In this document: piece by piece, positions 15,025 through 21,686 of the stretch | Layout of the letters: every line of letters begins with the position of its first letter | How positions within the stretch are numbered: the stretch's first letter is position 1 | Source: an uncultured Eubacteriales bacterium | GTDB lineage: Bacteria; Bacillota; Clostridia; Oscillospirales; Oscillospiraceae | DNA length: 64,000 nt | Assembly: GCA_900319635.1 (NCBI GenBank) | Contig: ONPF01000019.1 | Coordinates: forward strand, 1-64,000 | Direction of reading: 5' to 3' | The notes under the pieces: model-generated | What the model was told of the DNA's origin: nothing | Databases searched by the model: none | What the model saw: the letters and a program-made list of their open reading frames with translations, nothing else | Program-made: the position numbers and the translations under genes

Positions 15025-16863
15025 TCACTCCACCGTCACGGATTTAGCCAGGTTCCGGGGCTTGTCGATGTCGCAGCCCCGCTGCAGCGCCATGTAGTAG
15101 GCGAAGATCTGCAGGGGAATGACGCCCAGGGAGGGCTTGAAGACGGTGTGGGTGTCCGGGATCGTCAGCACATTCGGCACGGTCTTGCGCAGCTCCTCCG
15201 CATGGCTGTCGTCGGTCAGCGCCAGCACGTCCGCTCCCCGGGCCTTGACCTCCACGATGTTGGAGAGACTCTTGTCGAAGAGCGGCGCGTAGGTGCACAG
15301 CGCCACCACCAGGGTGCCGTCCTCGATGAGGGAGATGGTGCCGTGCTTCAGCTCCCCCGCCGCGTAGGCCTCGCAGTGGATGTAGGAGATCTCCTTGAGC
15401 TTGAGGCTGCCCTCCAGTCCCAGGGCATAGTCCAGGTTCCGGCCGATGAAGAAAATGGAGCTGTGGTTGAAGCACACGGAGGCCAGGTACTTGATCCTGT
15501 CGGTGTTCTCCAGCACCTCCTCCATCTTGGCCGGCAGCGCCTGCAGCTCCTCCACGATGCTCGCATACTCCTCTGCCGGGATGCTGCCCAGGATGTCCCC
15601 AAAATAGAGCCCCAGCATGTTCAGCAGCACCAGCTGGGTGCTGTAGGCCTTGGTGGTGGCCACGGCGATCTCGGGCCCGGCCCAGGTATAGAGCACCTCG
15701 TCCGACTCCCGGGCGATGGAGGAGCCCACCACGTTCACAATGGAGAGGATATGGGCCCCCAGGCTCTTGGCCTGGCGCAGGGCGGCCATGGTGTCCAGCG
15801 TCTCGCCGGACTGGCTGATGACGATGACCAGGGTGTGCTCGTCCACCAGCGGGTCGCAGTAGCGGAACTCCGAGGCCAGCATGGTCTCCACCGGGCGGCG
15901 CAGCAGCCGCTCCAGATTGTACTTGCCCACCATGCCCACATGGTAGCTGGAGCCGCAGGCCACGATGACGATGCGCTGCAGGGCGCGGATCTCCTCGGGG
16001 CTCATCTTCAGCTCCTCGAAGACCACCCGGCGATCCTTCAGCCGGGGATGGATGGTCTTGCGCACGGCCTCGGGCTGCTCCATGATCTCCTTGAACATGA
16101 AGTGGGCGTAGCCGCCCTTTTCCGCGGCGCTCACGTCCCAGTCGATGAAGCTGTGCTCCTTCTCCACCGGGCGGCCCAGGGCGTTGTAGACGCGGATCGA
16201 GTCTGCCCGTACCACGGCCACTTCCCCGTCCTCCATATAGGAGACCTCCCGGGTGTGCTTGATGATGGCGGTGACGTCAGATGCGATGAAGCTGCAGCCC
16301 TGGCCGTAGCCCAGCAGCAGCGGCGCGTCCTTGCGCACGGCGATAAAGGCGTCCGGCATGTCGGCGCAGAGGATGCCCAGGGCATAGGCGCCCTCGATGC
16401 GGTGCAGCATGCGGTAGACCGCCTGCATGATGTCGCCGGTCTGCCGGTAGTGGTAGGCCAGCAGCTGGGCCACCACCTCCGTATCCGTCTCGGAACGGAA
16501 GCTGATGCCCTTGCCCATCAGATATTCCTTGATCTCCACATAGTTTTCGATGATGCCGTTGTGCACCACCGCGATGCGGCTGTCCTCACTGAGATGGGGG
16601 TGGGAATTCACGTCATTGGGCTGGCCGTGGGTCGCCCAGCGGGTGTGCCCGATGCCGATACTGCCTTCCACCGCCTTGCCGCCGTCCACCAGAGCGCTGA
16701 GGACCTTCAGCCGCCCCTTGGCCTTTTTCACCTGCAGGCCCTTCTCGTTTGAAAGAACGGCAATGCCCGCCGAGTCATAGCCCCGGTATTCCAGCCGCTC
16801 CAGTCCGTCCAGCAGAATGGGCCCGGCCTGTTCCGTTCCCACATAGCCAACGATTCCGCACAT
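15025..16863 (-). CDS. glmS: Glutamine-fructose-6-phosphate aminotransferase (isomerizing)
   Basis: A 612-residue enzyme making glucosamine-6-phosphate for cell-wall precursors. The N-terminal class II glutaminase domain starts at the catalytic Cys2 (MCGIVGYVG), which fixes the start at 16863 despite a longer open frame. RGYDSAG and HTRWATHG follow. Two SIS domains come next (VACGSSYHVG, SQSGETLDT, KAYSTQ, GRNLDY), with the usual C-terminus PRNLAKSVTVE. Length is normal. No glmS ribozyme is seen upstream; a TTGTTC/TATAGT promoter lies about 40 bases before the start. Confidence 0.97.
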   Translation of the reverse strand: MCGIVGYVGTEQAGPILLDGLERLEYRGYDSAGIAVLSNEKGLQVKKAKGRLKVLSALVDGGKAVEGSIGIGHTRWATHGQPNDVNSHPHLSEDSRIAVVHNGIIENYVEIKEYLMGKGISFRSETDTEVVAQLLAYHYRQTGDIMQAVYRMLHRIEGAYALGILCADMPDAFIAVRKDAPLLLGYGQGCSFIASDVTAIIKHTREVSYMEDGEVAVVRADSIRVYNALGRPVEKEHSFIDWDVSAAEKGGYAHFMFKEIMEQPEAVRKTIHPRLKDRRVVFEELKMSPEEIRALQRIVIVACGSSYHVGMVGKYNLERLLRRPVETMLASEFRYCDPLVDEHTLVIVISQSGETLDTMAALRQAKSLGAHILSIVNVVGSSIARESDEVLYTWAGPEIAVATTKAYSTQLVLLNMLGLYFGDILGSIPAEEYASIVEELQALPAKMEEVLENTDRIKYLASVCFNHSSIFFIGRNLDYALGLEGSLKLKEISYIHCEAYAAGELKHGTISLIEDGTLVVALCTYAPLFDKSLSNIVEVKARGADVLALTDDSHAEELRKTVPNVLTIPDTHTVFKPSLGVIPLQIFAYYMALQRGCDIDKPRNLAKSVTVE

Positions 16864-16899
16864 AATGGCACACTCCCTTATTTTGTGGTGTTGTAGTTT

Positions 16900-16928
16900 A
16901 CTATAGCACAAAATGCACAGAAGAACAA
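16900..16928 (-). promoter_or_regulatory. glmS promoter
   Basis: Minus strand TTGTTC (16923-16928), 17-base spacer, TATAGT (16900-16905). Confidence 0.65.
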
Positions 16929-17039
16929 GCGCCCGGGACGGACAGCTTTGTAAAAACTTTTTTGTCGAAAGGGCTTGCAAAATCAGGCGCTTGAGAGTAG
17001 AATGTCAATCGGTGTCAGGCGGGAACAAATTCCCGTCTG

Positions 17040-17055
17040 ACACTATATTTTGTGG
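17040..17055 (+). promoter_or_regulatory. NrdR-box-like site 1
   Basis: ACACTATATTTTGTGG, close to the NrdR box consensus (ACAC-AT-rich-GTGT). It overlaps the right arm of a hairpin, GTGTCAGGCGGGAA/TTCCCGTCTGACAC. Confidence 0.65.
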
Positions 17056-17081
17056 TCAAACTGGTTACAGTCCGGTAAAAC

Positions 17082-17097
17082 TTCCTATATTTTGTGT
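17082..17097 (+). promoter_or_regulatory. NrdR-box-like site 2
   Basis: TTCCTATATTTTGTGT lies 42 bp (about four helical turns) from site 1 and 9 bases upstream of the -35 element. A same-face arrangement of this kind is typical of paired NrdR boxes. Confidence 0.65.
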
Positions 17098-17105
17098 CCA
17101 CCCCC

Positions 17106-17134
17106 TTGACAAGACAACAAGATGGCGCTATAGT
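17106..17134 (+). promoter_or_regulatory. nrdGD promoter
   Basis: Consensus TTGACA (17106-17111), 17-base spacer, TATAGT (17129-17134). Confidence 0.85.
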
Positions 17135-17168
17135 ATGGCTCGCAGCATACAAGAGGGAGGTGGATGCC

Positions 17169-17870
17169 TTGCGCATCTCCGGTCTGCAAAAGCTGACCCT
17201 GCTGGATTATCCCGGCCATGTGGCCTGCACGGTGTTCACCGGCGGCTGCAACTTCCGCTGCCCCTTCTGCCACAACGCGCCCCTGGTTCTGCCGGAGCGG
17301 CTGCAGGGGGATGAAAACGGCGAGGAGACGGTGCTGGCCTTTCTGAAAAAGCGCCGGGGCATTCTGGACGGGGTGGCCGTCACCGGCGGCGAGCCCCTGC
17401 TGCACAGGGACATCGACGGCTTTCTGCGAAAGATCAAGGATCTGGGCTACGCGGTGAAGCTGGATACCAACGGCTCCTTCCCGGATCGCCTGCGGGCGCT
17501 GGTGGAGGAAGGCCTGGTGGACCGGGTGGCGGTGGACATCAAGAACAGCCCCGCCCTCTACGCCAGGACCGTCGGGGTGCCCGGCTTTGATCTGGGCCCC
17601 GTGGAAGAAACGAAGAACTACCTGCTCTCCGGCCCGGTGGAGTATGAGTTCCGCACCACGGTGGTGAAGGGGCTGCACAGCCGGGAGAGTCTCGTGGAGG
17701 CGGCGCAGTGGATCGCCGGCGCCCGGGAATACTACCTGCAGCAGTTCAAGGATTCCGGCGATGTGATCGCCATCGAGGGCCTCTCGGCCTTCACGGGAGA
17801 GGAAATGCACGCCCTGGCGGACGCGGTACGGCCCTTTGTACCCGCCGTCCAGGTCAGAGGCGTAGAATAA
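17169..17870 (+). CDS. nrdG: Anaerobic ribonucleotide reductase activating protein (radical SAM)
   Basis: A 233-residue radical-SAM activase that installs the glycyl radical on NrdD. The [4Fe-4S] ligand motif is CNFRCPFC, inside GGCNFRCPFCHNAPLV; VTGGEPLL is the SAM-binding GGE motif and KLDTNGS follows. TTG at 17169 is chosen because the promoter -10 is at 17129-17134 and GGGAGG lies 8 bases upstream; the longer in-frame ATG at 17094 would precede the transcript start. The gene comes before nrdD, the reverse of the common order, separated by a GTAGGGGCGG repeat module. Confidence 0.9.
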   Translation: MRISGLQKLTLLDYPGHVACTVFTGGCNFRCPFCHNAPLVLPERLQGDENGEETVLAFLKKRRGILDGVAVTGGEPLLHRDIDGFLRKIKDLGYAVKLDTNGSFPDRLRALVEEGLVDRVAVDIKNSPALYARTVGVPGFDLGPVEETKNYLLSGPVEYEFRTTVVKGLHSRESLVEAAQWIAGAREYYLQQFKDSGDVIAIEGLSAFTGEEMHALADAVRPFVPAVQVRGVE

Positions 17871-17879
17871 AGAGAACGT

Positions 17880-17908
17880 AGGGGCGGCTATCAGCCGCCC
17901 GCAGAGAT
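17880..17908 (+). repeat. GTAGGGGCGG hairpin module between nrdG and nrdD
   Basis: GTAGGGGCGGCT ATC AGCCGCCC, the same module as at 41640. It sits inside the operon, upstream of the nrdD RBS (GGGGAGGATAAAGT). Confidence 0.75.
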
Positions 17909-17925
17909 ACAGGGGAGGATAAAGT

Positions 17926-20322
17926 ATGTATCAGGTCGTAAAAAGAGACGGCAAGATCGTCGAGTTTGACATCACCAAGATCGCCGAGGCCATCAAAAAG
18001 GCCTTCGACGCCACCAAGACGGAGTATAACGACAGCGTCATCGATTTTCTGGCGCTGAAGACCTCCGCGGACTTCCTGCCGAAGATCAAGGACGGCAAGG
18101 TGGCCGTGGAAGACATTCAGGACAGCGTGGAGGCCGTTCTGTCTCGCGGCGGTTACGAGCAGGTCGCCAAGGCCTACATCCTCTACCGCAAGCAGCGGGA
18201 GAAACTGCGCAGCATGAAGTCCACCTATCTGGACTACAAGGAGACCGTGGACAAGTACCTGAACGTCACCGACTGGCGCGTGAAGGAGAACTCCACCGTC
18301 ACCTACTCCGTGGGCGGTCTGATCCTCTCCAACTCCGGCGCCATCACCGCCAACTACTGGCTCTCCGAGGTCTATGACCAGGAGATCGCCGACGCCCACC
18401 GCAACTGCGACATTCACCTGCACGACCTCTCCATGCTCACCGGCTACTGCGCCGGCTGGAGCCTGAAGCAGCTCATCCAGCAGGGTCTGGGCATCCCGGG
18501 CAAGATCAACTCCTCCCCGGCCAGCCACCTGTCCACCCTCTGCAACCAGATGGTGAACTTCCTGGGCATCATGCAGAACGAATGGGCCGGCGCACAGGCC
18601 TTCTCCAGCTTTGACACCTACCTGGCTCCCTTCGTGAAGGTGGACAACCTGAGCTACAAGGAAGTCAAGCAGTGCATCCAGTCCTTCGTCTTCGGCGTGA
18701 ACACCCCCAGCCGCTGGGGCACCCAGGCGCCCTTCTCCAACATCACCCTGGACTGGACCGTGCCTGCCGACCTGAAGGATCTGCCCGCCATCGTGGGCGG
18801 CAAGGAGATGGACTTCACCTACGGCGACTGCAAGGCTGAAATGGATCTGGTGAACAAGGCCTTCATCAACGTCATGATCGAGGGCGACGCCAACGGCCGC
18901 GGCTTCCAGTACCCCATCCCCACCTACTCCATCACCCGGGACTTTGACTGGTCTCCCACCGAGAACAACAAGCTCCTCTTTGAGATGACCGCCAAGTACG
19001 GCACTCCCTACTTCTCCAACTACATCAACTCCGATATGGAGCCCTCCGACGTGCGCAGCATGTGCTGCCGCCTGCGTCTGGATCTGCGGGAGCTGCGCAA
19101 GAAATCCGGCGGCTACTTCGGCTCCGGCGAGTCTACCGGCTCCGTGGGCGTGGTCACGCTGAACATGCCGCGCCTGGCTTACCTCTCCAAAGACGAGAAG
19201 GACTTCTACCAGCGCCTGGACAAGCTGATGGATCTGGCGGCCCGCAGCCTGAAGATCAAGCGCACCGTCATCACCAAGCTCCTCAACGAGGGTCTCTACC
19301 CCTACACCAAGCACTACCTGGGCACCTTTGAGAACCACTTCTCCACCATCGGTCTGGTGGGCATGAACGAGGCCGGCCTCAACGCCAAGTGGCTGCGCTG
19401 CAACATGACCGATCCCCGCTGCCAGGAGTTCACCAAGCAGGTGCTGGATCACATGCGCGAGCGGCTGAGCGATTACCAGGAGCAGTACGGCGACCTCTAC
19501 AACCTGGAGGCCACCCCCGCAGAGTCCACCTCCTACCGCTTCGCCAAGCACGACGTGGAAGCCTTCCCCGACATCATCACCGCGGCGGAGCCCGGCGGCA
19601 CCCCCTACTACACCAACAGCTCCCACCTGCCCGTGAGCTACACCGAGGATATCTTCGACGCCCTGGACATCCAGGACGATCTGCAGACCCGCTACACCTC
19701 CGGCACCGTGTTCCACGCCTTCCTGGGCGAGAAGCTGCCCGACTGGCAGGCTGCCGCCAACCTGGTGCGGAAGATCGCGGAGAACTACCGTCTGCCCTAC
19801 TACACCATGTCCCCCACCTACTCGGTGTGCAAGGATCACGGCTACCTCACCGGTGAGCACTTCACCTGCCCCCACTGCGGCCAAAGCGCCGAGGTCTACA
19901 GCCGTATCACCGGCTACTACCGCCCCGTGCAGAACTGGAACGAGGGCAAGACCCAGGAGTATAAGGAGCGCCGGGAGTACAACATCGGCCACTCCAAGCT
20001 GACCCACACCGGCCCCATCCAGGTTCCCAAGCCCGAGAGCCGGGAGGTCGCCCAGGCTGTGGAAGCCTCCCCCGTGGCAGAGCACAAGGCCGCCGAGCCC
20101 ACGCCCATCCTCTTCGCCACCGCCACCTGCCCCAACTGCCGCATCGCCTGCAGCTACATGGACAAGGCCGGCTTCCGCTATGACAAGATCCTGGCGGACG
20201 AGCACCCGGAGCTCGCCAAGGAGTACGGCGTGAAGCAGGCACCCACCCTGATCATCCCCAAGGGCGAGAGCTTTGAGAAGATCGCCGGCGCCGGCGCCAT
20301 CAAGGCCTACGTGACCAAGTAA
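17926..20322 (+). CDS. nrdD: Class III anaerobic ribonucleoside-triphosphate reductase with fused C-terminal redoxin
   Basis: A 798-residue enzyme that makes dNTPs anaerobically. Residues 1-90 are an ATP-cone (VVKRDGKIVEFDITKIAEAI) for allosteric control. The central barrel follows, and the glycyl-radical loop is RITGYYRPV with Gly663. A Cys pair (CPHC) precedes it. After a charged linker (about 680-720), residues 723-798 form a glutaredoxin/thioredoxin-like domain: PILFATATCPNCRIAC with CxxC at 735-738, and a cis-Pro strand, QAPTLII. Family knowledge: the NrdD2 subclass takes electrons from thioredoxin/NrdH, so the fusion supplies its own reductant. Paired NrdR boxes lie upstream of nrdG. 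Confidence 0.94.
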   Translation: MYQVVKRDGKIVEFDITKIAEAIKKAFDATKTEYNDSVIDFLALKTSADFLPKIKDGKVAVEDIQDSVEAVLSRGGYEQVAKAYILYRKQREKLRSMKSTYLDYKETVDKYLNVTDWRVKENSTVTYSVGGLILSNSGAITANYWLSEVYDQEIADAHRNCDIHLHDLSMLTGYCAGWSLKQLIQQGLGIPGKINSSPASHLSTLCNQMVNFLGIMQNEWAGAQAFSSFDTYLAPFVKVDNLSYKEVKQCIQSFVFGVNTPSRWGTQAPFSNITLDWTVPADLKDLPAIVGGKEMDFTYGDCKAEMDLVNKAFINVMIEGDANGRGFQYPIPTYSITRDFDWSPTENNKLLFEMTAKYGTPYFSNYINSDMEPSDVRSMCCRLRLDLRELRKKSGGYFGSGESTGSVGVVTLNMPRLAYLSKDEKDFYQRLDKLMDLAARSLKIKRTVITKLLNEGLYPYTKHYLGTFENHFSTIGLVGMNEAGLNAKWLRCNMTDPRCQEFTKQVLDHMRERLSDYQEQYGDLYNLEATPAESTSYRFAKHDVEAFPDIITAAEPGGTPYYTNSSHLPVSYTEDIFDALDIQDDLQTRYTSGTVFHAFLGEKLPDWQAAANLVRKIAENYRLPYYTMSPTYSVCKDHGYLTGEHFTCPHCGQSAEVYSRITGYYRPVQNWNEGKTQEYKERREYNIGHSKLTHTGPIQVPKPESREVAQAVEASPVAEHKAAEPTPILFATATCPNCRIACSYMDKAGFRYDKILADEHPELAKEYGVKQAPTLIIPKGESFEKIAGAGAIKAYVTK

Positions 20323-20327
20323 AAAGA

Positions 20328-20362
20328 AAAGGAGACGCTTCCTGTGGAAGTGTCTCCTTTCC
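20328..20362 (+). terminator. nrdGD terminator
   Basis: AAAGGAGACGCTTCC pairs with GGAAGTGTCTCCTTT, loop TGT. Confidence 0.85.
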
Positions 20363-20382
20363 ATTTGAGTATGAGCAAAAGG

Positions 20383-20486
20383 ATGTCATTGCGAGCCGTA
20401 GGGAGCGATCCCCTGATCGCTCCGACGTTCAAGCGTTCCGGAGGCATGTGGGCATGCCTCCCTACGGCGCAGCAATCCGTTCTTCT
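20383..20486. repeat. Composite intergenic repeat (TTGCGAG ... GCAATCC with GTAGGG modules)
   Basis: Bounded by GTCATTGCGAGCCGTAGGG and CTACGGCGCAGCAATCC. Inside are GGAGCGATC/GATCGCTCC and GGAGGCATG/CATGCCTCC hairpins. Related copies lie at 25650-25731 and, trimmed to the core, in the riboswitch at 43797-43831. Confidence 0.7.
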
Positions 20487-20695
20487 TCAAAAAAGCTGTA
20501 TGTTCAAGGCTTTTAGAATGCGGATCGCCACACCGCTTTTTGCCTTCGGCAAAAATGCAGACATCGGTCACTCACTACAAGTTCTTGGCGACGAAGGAGC
20601 CTTAGAACTTGTGCGTGCCATACCTACTTTGTCGACAGTCTGAAAGAAGGAGCCTCCCTCGGGAGGCTCCTTCTTTCACTTCTGGGGGAAAAGCG
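20487..20695. other. Repeat-rich non-coding stretch ending in a strong hairpin
   Basis: Includes CTTTTTGCC/GGCAAAAA, an AAGTTCTTGG...AGAACTT pairing, and the CTTTGTCGACAG segment also seen, in variant form, near 39490. A 15-bp terminator-like stem AAGAAGGAGCCTCCC/GGGAGGCTCCTTCTT lies at 20643-20676. No gene seen. Confidence 0.55.
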
Positions 20696-20724
20696 CGTGA
20701 AAGGCGGGATCTGCAAGAAAAAAG

Positions 20725-20753
20725 TTGTATTTCGCTTCCTTACATGGTATAAC
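20725..20753 (+). promoter_or_regulatory. Promoter of the deacetylase-yfhO pair
   Basis: TTGTAT (20725-20730), 17-base spacer, TATAAC (20748-20753). It places the transcript start after the earlier in-frame ATG at 20697 and supports ATG 20799. Confidence 0.7.
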
Positions 20754-20798
20754 GAAAGAGCTTTTGTTCAAAAGAAAGAATCATCGGGAGCAAGAAAA

Positions 20799-21686
20799 AT
20801 GACAGAGTTTCATGCGGACGATTACGGACTTTTTCCGGCGCAGACCCGGCGGATCCTGCAATGTTATGAGAAGGGCGCCCTGAACGGCGTGAGTATCATG
20901 CCCAACAGCCCCTGTCTGGAGCAGTGTCTGGAGATGCTGCCGGAGAAGGGGCTCGCCCTGACGGTACATCTGAATCTGATGGAGGGGCGCTCGGCGGCGC
21001 CCGGGGAAGAGCTGCCCCACCTGGTGGACGGGGACGGCGTCTTTCGCGTCTCCTTCGCCTCGCTGCTCTTCTGCCGCCTCACCGGAAAGCGCAAGGTCTA
21101 TTTTCGGGAGCTGAAGCGGGAGCTCTCCGCCCAGATCCGCGCCCTGCTCCCGGTATTCCGGCAGCGGGGAGAGCCCCTGCGCCTGGACGGGCACGCCCAC
21201 TGGCACATGCTGCCGGTGGTGTTCGACGCGCTGATGGAGGTCATTCGCGAGGAGGAGCTCCCGGTCTCCTACATTCGCATCCCCCGGGAGCCGCTGGGCT
21301 TGCTGCTGCGGCATTTCCCCGCCATTCTGCCCTTCCATCCCATCAACATCGTCAAGACCCTGCTGCTGCACATGCTGGCCGGGCGGAACCTGCGCCGGTA
21401 CAGGGCGGCGCTGGGCGCCATGGAGCACAAGCTCTTCCTGGGCGTGCTCTTTTCCGGGCACTTCGACTATGACAAGATCCGCCTTCTGCTGCCCGCCCTG
21501 GAGGCGAAGGCCTCCAAACGCGGCTGGGGCGTGGAGCTGCTGCTGCACCCCGGCGCGGTCTATGAGGAAGAGGACATCCGGGAGCTGACCAACCGGGACG
21601 ATCTCCGCTTCCTGACCAGCCCCGCCCGGAAGGTGGAGGCGGAGGCGCTGCGGCGGCTCGGGAAAAAGGAGGAAGCGCATGTCTGA
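20799..21686 (+). CDS. YdjC/ChbG-family carbohydrate deacetylase
   Basis: A 295-residue metal-dependent deacetylase of the YdjC-like family. The N-terminal HADDYG supplies the conserved Asp pair, TVHLNLMEG the first His, and LDGHAHWHMLP the second metal ligand set. LLLHPG lies near the C-terminus. Members remove N-acetyl groups from sugars such as diacetylchitobiose or polysaccharide intermediates. The gene overlaps the next, a YfhO-type glycosyl-transfer membrane protein, by 8 bases, so envelope polysaccharide work is more likely than sugar catabolism. Substrate unknown. Confidence 0.83.
   Translation: MTEFHADDYGLFPAQTRRILQCYEKGALNGVSIMPNSPCLEQCLEMLPEKGLALTVHLNLMEGRSAAPGEELPHLVDGDGVFRVSFASLLFCRLTGKRKVYFRELKRELSAQIRALLPVFRQRGEPLRLDGHAHWHMLPVVFDALMEVIREEELPVSYIRIPREPLGLLLRHFPAILPFHPINIVKTLLLHMLAGRNLRRYRAALGAMEHKLFLGVLFSGHFDYDKIRLLLPALEAKASKRGWGVELLLHPGAVYEEEDIRELTNRDDLRFLTSPARKVEAEALRRLGKKEEAHV

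Noticed and set aside
14881..16752. 623-codon open frame antisense to glmS
   Set aside because: Covers a clear glmS on minus; no motif support.
16864..17040. Possible glmS ribozyme (AGCGCC and GGGCGCTT in the glmS leader)
   Set aside because: The conserved GACGAGG and pseudoknot core are absent, and the segment lies upstream of the best promoter, so it would not be transcribed with glmS.
17854..20364. 836-codon open frame antisense to nrdD
   Set aside because: Val/Gly/Leu-rich product with no family resemblance; nrdD on plus is unambiguous.
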